Positions 59,986 through 64,000 of a DNA stretch of 64,000 nt are shown in pieces. A program made the translations under genes and the position numbers. The notes under the pieces were generated by a model. That model saw only the letters and a list, made by a program, of their open reading frames with translations. It ran no database searches and was not told where the DNA came from. The stretch is taken from contig JAJYTD010000015.1 in NCBI GenBank assembly GCA_021793235.1, positions 21,815 through 85,814 on the forward strand. The letters are read 5' to 3'. Positions within the stretch are counted from its first letter, which is position 1. Each line of letters begins with the position of its first letter. Origin of the DNA: Actinomycetes bacterium. Its GTDB lineage: Bacteria > Actinomycetota > Actinomycetes > Streptosporangiales > Streptosporangiaceae.

Positions 59986-60186
59986 CTACTGCGTGCGAAC
60001 CCAGGCGTGCACCTCGGCCGGCACGTACCGCAGGTGTCGCCCGATGCGGTGGGAAGGCGGGCCGTCGCCCTTGTAGCGCCACTCATAAAGCGTCTTGGCA
60101 GGGACCCCGAGGTAGCGTGCGGTTTCCTTCACCGACCAGAGTTTCTGCGGAATGGCGGTCTCGGGATCGGCGGTGGCGGTGGTCAT
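59986..60186 (-). CDS. xis: Excisionase (MerR-like helix-turn-helix)
   Basis: The 66-residue protein carries a helix-turn-helix of the excisionase/MerR type: LWSVKETARYLGVPAKTLYE, WRYKGDGPPSHRIGRHLRYV. It directs the integrase towards excision. Its ATG overlaps the repSA stop (ATGA) and int follows after 29 bp, the usual repSA-xis-int order of AICEs. Confidence 0.92.
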   Translation of the reverse strand: MTTATADPETAIPQKLWSVKETARYLGVPAKTLYEWRYKGDGPPSHRIGRHLRYVPAEVHAWVRTQ

Positions 60187-61877
60187 GCGGCCCTTTCCGG
60201 AGTTGCCGAAAAACTGGTCTGGCGTGCTGCGTCGAGTTGGGCGCGGCGTTTGAGTGCTTCGCCGATGGCGCGTAGGAGGCGGTGTTCTCGTGGGGGGACG
60301 TCGGGGTCGGTGGGACGTGCGAGTTCCCAGGTGTGGCCGGTGGAGGTGATCGAGGCCAGGGCCGGGGAGCCGGTAGCGTCGCCGTCGTTCTCGTCAGGGT
60401 CGGCGTTGGGGTCGATGCCGAGGCGGTTGAGGACCCAGGCGAGCCGGTCGGCCCGGTGGTCGGCGAGGGTCTTGTTGGACCACTTTCGGGAGACCAGGAC
60501 CCGGCGCCCGGCATAGCCGAGGTGTTCGCGGCGGTGTGCTTTGGAGCGGCATAAGCCCGGCACCATGCCCGCTTTGGGGTTGTCGGGTTGGATGCCGTAA
60601 CGCAGCCAGTTGGCGCAGCGCGGCGAGCAGGGTTCGAACCGCAGCGCCTCGACGAGGCGTTCCACGTGGCGGGCTTGAGCGCCGGTCTCGACGGCGTGGC
60701 ATTGGGCGATGTCCTTGGTCAGGTACTTCGCCAGGTACCGGATGCACCGGTCGGCATCCGGTGAGCCCGCCACCACGCCTTTGGTGTCCACCTGAGGGCC
60801 GAAGCGGACCACGTGCATGGGTTGGGCGTCGGGGTTGGTGTCGAGGGAGTCGAGGGCTTGGGCCCAGGTGGGCAGGACTTCCCCCGTTGCGGGATCCACG
60901 TAGTTGCCGGTCGCCTCATCAAAGACCGGCAGGTGATCGCCCTCGTAAGCAACCTCATCGGCCGGTGGCCACCAGACTTGGTGGTAGGTGGCCGCAGCGA
61001 TTTGGCGCAGCTCCGAACGTGGGATGGTGCCCCGTGTTGCCATGTGCAGATGGGGAGCCAAGCGGCGTTGGGGCTCCACGGTGGCGAAGTACTGCACATC
61101 GAATCCGGCGACACGGCGCAGGTTCTGCACGAACCGGTCAATGAGTTTGGAGAAGTGCAGCGCGTCCCGTGCGGCCCGCCGGTAGTCATAGGTGTCCGGG
61201 TCCACCGGGGTGCCGTCGGCCTTCACCCGCCCGTAGGTGTCACAGGTCAGGGTGACAAACAGCGAGGGCCGAAACACCCGGCCGGTTTCGGGATCTTCGT
61301 AGGTGCGGCCTACGGTGCGCCGGAGCATGGGCCGCTTGGGCAGATCCGGCGCGTCTTGGCGCCGCTTAGTGGAGCGCACCCGACGGGCACGGCCACCCGG
61401 CGAGGAGGCCGAAGAGCCGGGGGCTACCGATCCGCGCAGCCCCGAGGCCGAAATCTCGTAGTCGAGGTCGGCGATGGCGGCATCGAGCGCCGCCAGCTCC
61501 TCAGCCGAGGCCGTCCCGGTTTCGGCGAGCCGGTCGCGTTCGGCGGTGACCACGGCACGCTGTTCCACCCAGGCCCGCTGCACCTGGGTCGGTTCGTCAG
61601 GGGTGACGGTGGGTTCTTGGTCGAGGTGCCAACCCTCTTCGCACTGGGTTCGCCTGATGGAGCGCTTACGGCGAGCACACGCCGGACACCGGGATTCCAG
61701 AGTGGAGCCGCAGGGCACATCCACGATCTCGCTTGCCCCGGTGGCCAGATCGGTTCGCCGCAGCGCCACGGGACGGATGCACACGCCTTTGTCTGCGGCG
61801 AGCTGTTCGGCCACCTCACGCGCCAAGGGCTGGGCCATCCGCTCAGCGCGTGTGGTCTTGCCGGTTGGTGTGGGCAT
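60183..61877 (-). CDS. repSA: Replication initiator, RepSA family
   Basis: The 564-residue protein matches the RepSA initiators of pSAM2-type elements, which start rolling-circle replication of the excised element. Visible: a Zn-finger-like CPACARRKRSIRRTQCEEG, RPSLFVTLTCDTYGRVKADG, YFATVEPQRRLAPHLHMATRG (His-rich replicase motif), CIRYLAKYLTKDIAQCH, and C-terminal CANWLRYGIQPDNPKAG and EHLGYAGRRVLVSRKWSNKT. It starts 1 nt into the stop of the tra gene. Codon use and G+C match the element neighbours. Confidence 0.92.
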   Translation of the reverse strand: MPTPTGKTTRAERMAQPLAREVAEQLAADKGVCIRPVALRRTDLATGASEIVDVPCGSTLESRCPACARRKRSIRRTQCEEGWHLDQEPTVTPDEPTQVQRAWVEQRAVVTAERDRLAETGTASAEELAALDAAIADLDYEISASGLRGSVAPGSSASSPGGRARRVRSTKRRQDAPDLPKRPMLRRTVGRTYEDPETGRVFRPSLFVTLTCDTYGRVKADGTPVDPDTYDYRRAARDALHFSKLIDRFVQNLRRVAGFDVQYFATVEPQRRLAPHLHMATRGTIPRSELRQIAAATYHQVWWPPADEVAYEGDHLPVFDEATGNYVDPATGEVLPTWAQALDSLDTNPDAQPMHVVRFGPQVDTKGVVAGSPDADRCIRYLAKYLTKDIAQCHAVETGAQARHVERLVEALRFEPCSPRCANWLRYGIQPDNPKAGMVPGLCRSKAHRREHLGYAGRRVLVSRKWSNKTLADHRADRLAWVLNRLGIDPNADPDENDGDATGSPALASITSTGHTWELARPTDPDVPPREHRLLRAIGEALKRRAQLDAARQTSFSATPERAA

Positions 61878-63310
61878 CAGGCCCCCACCCCCGACGAGGA
61901 ACCGAACGAGGAGCCAAACGAGGAGGCCATGGTGTCGATGTCGGTATCGGTGACGAACCCAGCCCGCACCCGCACCGGGACCGGTGAGCCCTCCAGCTTC
62001 ACAAACGCCGTGCCCGGCAACTCAGGATCGATCAGATGGGCGTTAGCCCCGCGCTCCCGTGCGCCTTCCCCGAGCACCATGTCGACCTGACTCGCTTCGT
62101 CCAGGCGTAGGGCGATCTTGTCGGGGAACAGGTTGCGCAGGTTCAACACCTCCTTGCGCGGATCCTGCAAGGCAGCCAGCACGCAGAACCCCACCGACCG
62201 GCCCTGACTGGTCAGAGTCGCTATGGCGTTCTCCGCACGCCGCCGGATGTCGCGGTCGGGGTGGTAGGCGGTGATGAACGCGACCTCATCGAGCACCACC
62301 ACGACGAACGGATCAGCCGCCGAGGGGATGTGCGCCCGTTGCTTGCCCGCGTAGCGTTGGGCCCTTTCCTGCATCTGCTCTACAGCGGATTCGAGGAGGT
62401 CGACGGCCGAGGCGCCGTCATCGGCATACCGAGCGAACAGGGCACGGCCGTAGGACAGCTCCATCCGTTTGGGATCCACCGCCCACACCTGCACCGTCCC
62501 CGCAGCGATGGCGGGGGTCATGGCGCGGATGGCCGACCACAGCACTGAGCCTTTGCCGGCCCCGGTCACCCCCACCGTCAACACGTGGGTGCCGTGCAGC
62601 CGCAGCAACCACGGGGAGCCGTCTTCACACACCCCCACCGGCAGCCCGCCCAGGTCTGGGGAGCCCGGCACCGGCAGGGAGTCAATGGGGTCAGCGAGGG
62701 TGTCGCGGCGCGGGAACTCCAGCACCACATCACGCGGACCCAGCACCGTTACGCGGCAGGAGGGTGCCCCGAACCCGTGGGCCAGCTCGGCCACCCGGTG
62801 TTCGAAGTCGGCCGGAGAGGTCCCGGCCACGATCTTCACCCGCACCCGGTCGGCCCACTCCGAACACGTCACCGCCCGAATCTGGGGCAGGTACTGCCGT
62901 TCAAGGTAGGACTCGGCCAGCCCGGCCACCACCAGCACCGGTTGCCAGTGGCGCCGATACACCATGATCCGCCGCCAGGCCGCCAGCACCCGCAACCCCA
63001 CACACCGGCGGAAGGACACCGGCCAGCGCCGCCACCACACCAACAAACCCGCATCGGCCACCGACCAGGCCACCGCCAAACCCACCCACCCGAAAACGTA
63101 GGCCACCACGGCCGAGGCGACCGTCGAGGACACCATCACCGGGTAGTGCACCGGCAGCAGGCACACAAACCGCAGGAACCGCCACAGCCACCCCGTCAAC
63201 AGGAACACCCCCGGCGTCTCCACCACCGGAGTCGTGAACCGGATCGTCTGGGCCGGAACCGGCGCCGTGGACTGCTGCACCTGCGCCGCACCCGCACTCT
63301 TGCGCAACAT
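61877..63310 (-). CDS. tra: FtsK/SpoIIIE-type DNA translocase (TraB/TraSA-like conjugation protein)
   Basis: The 477-residue protein mediates double-stranded DNA transfer between mycelia in AICEs (family knowledge). Two hydrophobic N-terminal segments (FLRFVCLLPVHYPVMV; VASAVVAYVFGWVGLAVAW) anchor it in the membrane. The cytoplasmic motor has Walker A VGVTGAGKGSVLW, VWAVDPKRMELSYG, Walker B FVVVVLDEVAFI, and QDPRKEVLNLRNLFPDKIALRL. The C-terminal SSFGSSFGSSS is low complexity. ATG at 63310 follows GAAGAGG. Confidence 0.92.
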   Translation of the reverse strand: MLRKSAGAAQVQQSTAPVPAQTIRFTTPVVETPGVFLLTGWLWRFLRFVCLLPVHYPVMVSSTVASAVVAYVFGWVGLAVAWSVADAGLLVWWRRWPVSFRRCVGLRVLAAWRRIMVYRRHWQPVLVVAGLAESYLERQYLPQIRAVTCSEWADRVRVKIVAGTSPADFEHRVAELAHGFGAPSCRVTVLGPRDVVLEFPRRDTLADPIDSLPVPGSPDLGGLPVGVCEDGSPWLLRLHGTHVLTVGVTGAGKGSVLWSAIRAMTPAIAAGTVQVWAVDPKRMELSYGRALFARYADDGASAVDLLESAVEQMQERAQRYAGKQRAHIPSAADPFVVVVLDEVAFITAYHPDRDIRRRAENAIATLTSQGRSVGFCVLAALQDPRKEVLNLRNLFPDKIALRLDEASQVDMVLGEGARERGANAHLIDPELPGTAFVKLEGSPVPVRVRAGFVTDTDIDTMASSFGSSFGSSSGVGA

Positions 63311-63406
63311 AAGCTGAACACACCTCTTCCATTGGTTTCGCAGCTAGAGGGAGAGGGACAAGGGGCGGCCAGGTGCGCCAACACCGATGGCCGCCCCGCT
63401 TGCTGA

Positions 63407-63820
63407 TCAGCCGTCCTTGCCCGCCGAGGCCGCAGCCTTGCGCCCCGACGAGGAGCCGCCCGGGGACTTCACCCCGCGAGCACGCAGCGAGTAGGCCACC
63501 CGGGGACGCCGCCCGTTGTCGTCGACATAGGGCATCACCGACATCTGCTCGAACTCCACCGGCCGAAACGGCAACCCCGGAACCTCATCAGGCAGCACCG
63601 GGCACACATCAGCGGCGACCTTCACCTTCACGCTCTTGGCCTTACCGCGTGCCTCAGGGTCGGCATCGATCACATCCACCGCCCACAACGGCTGGCCCGT
63701 CTCCTTGTCCACCTGCGGCCGCTTGGTCTCGAAATCGGTGATCGCCTCCACCCCCAGCGCATAGCAGCCCGCCGGAAACACGGTTCCGAACTCCACCGGC
63801 AACGCACCCTGAATCGCCAT
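63407..63820 (-). CDS. AICE small protein, Pra-like (replication/integration/excision activator)
   Basis: The 137-residue protein (MAIQGALPVEFGTVFPAGCY ... WAVDVIDADPEARGKAKSVK ... LPDEVPGLPFRPVEFEQMSV) resembles a conserved protein found upstream of tra in pSAM2-like elements, sometimes annotated as the Pra activator; the assignment is moderate. It has no obvious HTH; the C-terminus is basic and Ser/Gly-rich. Operator-like repeats lie just upstream, in keeping with pra being the target of the KorSA repressor in pSAM2. Confidence 0.7.
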   Translation of the reverse strand: MAIQGALPVEFGTVFPAGCYALGVEAITDFETKRPQVDKETGQPLWAVDVIDADPEARGKAKSVKVKVAADVCPVLPDEVPGLPFRPVEFEQMSVMPYVDDNGRRPRVAYSLRARGVKSPGGSSSGRKAAASAGKDG

Positions 63821-63848
63821 CGTTCAGCCCTTCTCTCGTTTTGTTCAC

Positions 63849-63941
63849 CCCCCTAGACAGTGTGGATTATGAACCCCGCCCTCTGTTGTCTAGGGGTATT
63901 GACAGAGAAGGTAACGCACGCGCCGGGCGATTGTCTAGGGG
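63849..63941. promoter_or_regulatory. Repeated TTGTCTAGGGG operator-like motif upstream of the AICE operon
   Basis: CCCCCTAGACA (63849-63859) and TTGTCTAGGGG (63886-63896; again 63931-63941) are three copies of one 11-bp motif, the first inverted. On the minus strand the middle copy holds TAGACA and a CATAAT 15 nt later, a possible promoter for the pra-like gene whose start region is covered by the first copy. A KorSA-type repressor could bind here. Confidence 0.6.
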
Positions 63942-64000
63942 GATACTCAGAGGGTGGGGTGTCCGTAGATGGCCGTCGCGTCATCGTGGGTTTTCCCGCG

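Larger units (their letters stand above)
58600..64000 (-). mobile_element. Actinomycete integrative and conjugative element (AICE), left part
   Basis: Downstream of tRNA-Pro, five minus-strand genes form the standard AICE (pSAM2-like) order read toward the tRNA: pra-like, tra (FtsK-like), repSA, xis, int. Adjacent genes overlap or nearly touch. The tRNA 3' end is the likely attachment site; the left limit is placed approximately within the tRNA 3' half. The other attachment site is beyond the window. Confidence 0.88.

Overview
This window is high-G+C actinobacterial chromosome. The gene families and order suggest a member of the Streptosporangiales, most likely a Nocardiopsaceae-type organism; that placement is inference. 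Supporting signs are a PdtaR-type ANTAR regulator, paired XRE-DUF5753 and DUF397 genes, an AroH-class chorismate mutase beside an ACT-domain prephenate dehydrogenase, GTG/TTG starts, and many start codons placed 6-7 nt behind a TANNNT box, as expected for leaderless mRNAs.

Region 1 (1-25 kb) is mostly metabolism and envelope. It holds the end of a DsbA-like protein, lgt with a repetitive tail, two tandem paralogous membrane-anchored proteins, and a branched-polyamine-synthase-like enzyme on the other strand. These are followed by gltBD, a DUF2784 protein, a PfpI-family protein, pyk, a DUF1266-like membrane protein, tRNA-Leu(CAA) and pdtaR. A branched-chain amino-acid ABC transporter (livH-livM-livG-livF) faces its own binding-protein gene (livK), followed by a DUF554 protein and a thioesterase.

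Region 2 (25-41 kb) is the conserved order polA - arfB-like - rpsA - coaE - uvrB, broken by accessory DNA. An IS3-family (IS150-like) element with a frameshifted transposase sits between rpsA and coaE, next to an intact VapB-like antitoxin gene and a toxin gene reduced to about 20 codons. Between coaE and uvrB lies a minus-strand island: a GNAT enzyme, two hypothetical genes (one frameshifted), two XRE-DUF5753 regulators, a DUF6879 protein and a doubled DUF397 protein, followed by a divergent HATPase-fold protein. Three copies of a ~66-bp palindromic repeat mark the ends of genes here, and a perfect 15-bp inverted repeat lies in the middle.

Region 3 (41-58.5 kb) is another conserved block: GNAT, HMG-CoA lyase, pyrG, NUDIX, (Uma2), xerD, parA, an RHH-like small protein, scpA, scpB, rluB, aroH, tyrA, cmk, der. 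It joins nucleotide synthesis, chromosome segregation and condensin loading, rRNA modification and tyrosine/phenylalanine synthesis. A frameshifted SpoIIE-type phosphatase and a DUF523 protein follow.

Region 4 (58.5-64 kb) is the left end of an actinomycete integrative and conjugative element (AICE) inserted at tRNA-Pro(GGG): integrase, excisionase, RepSA-like initiator, FtsK/TraB-like DNA translocase and a Pra-like small protein, with a repeated TTGTCTAGGGG operator-like motif upstream. The far end of the element is outside the window.
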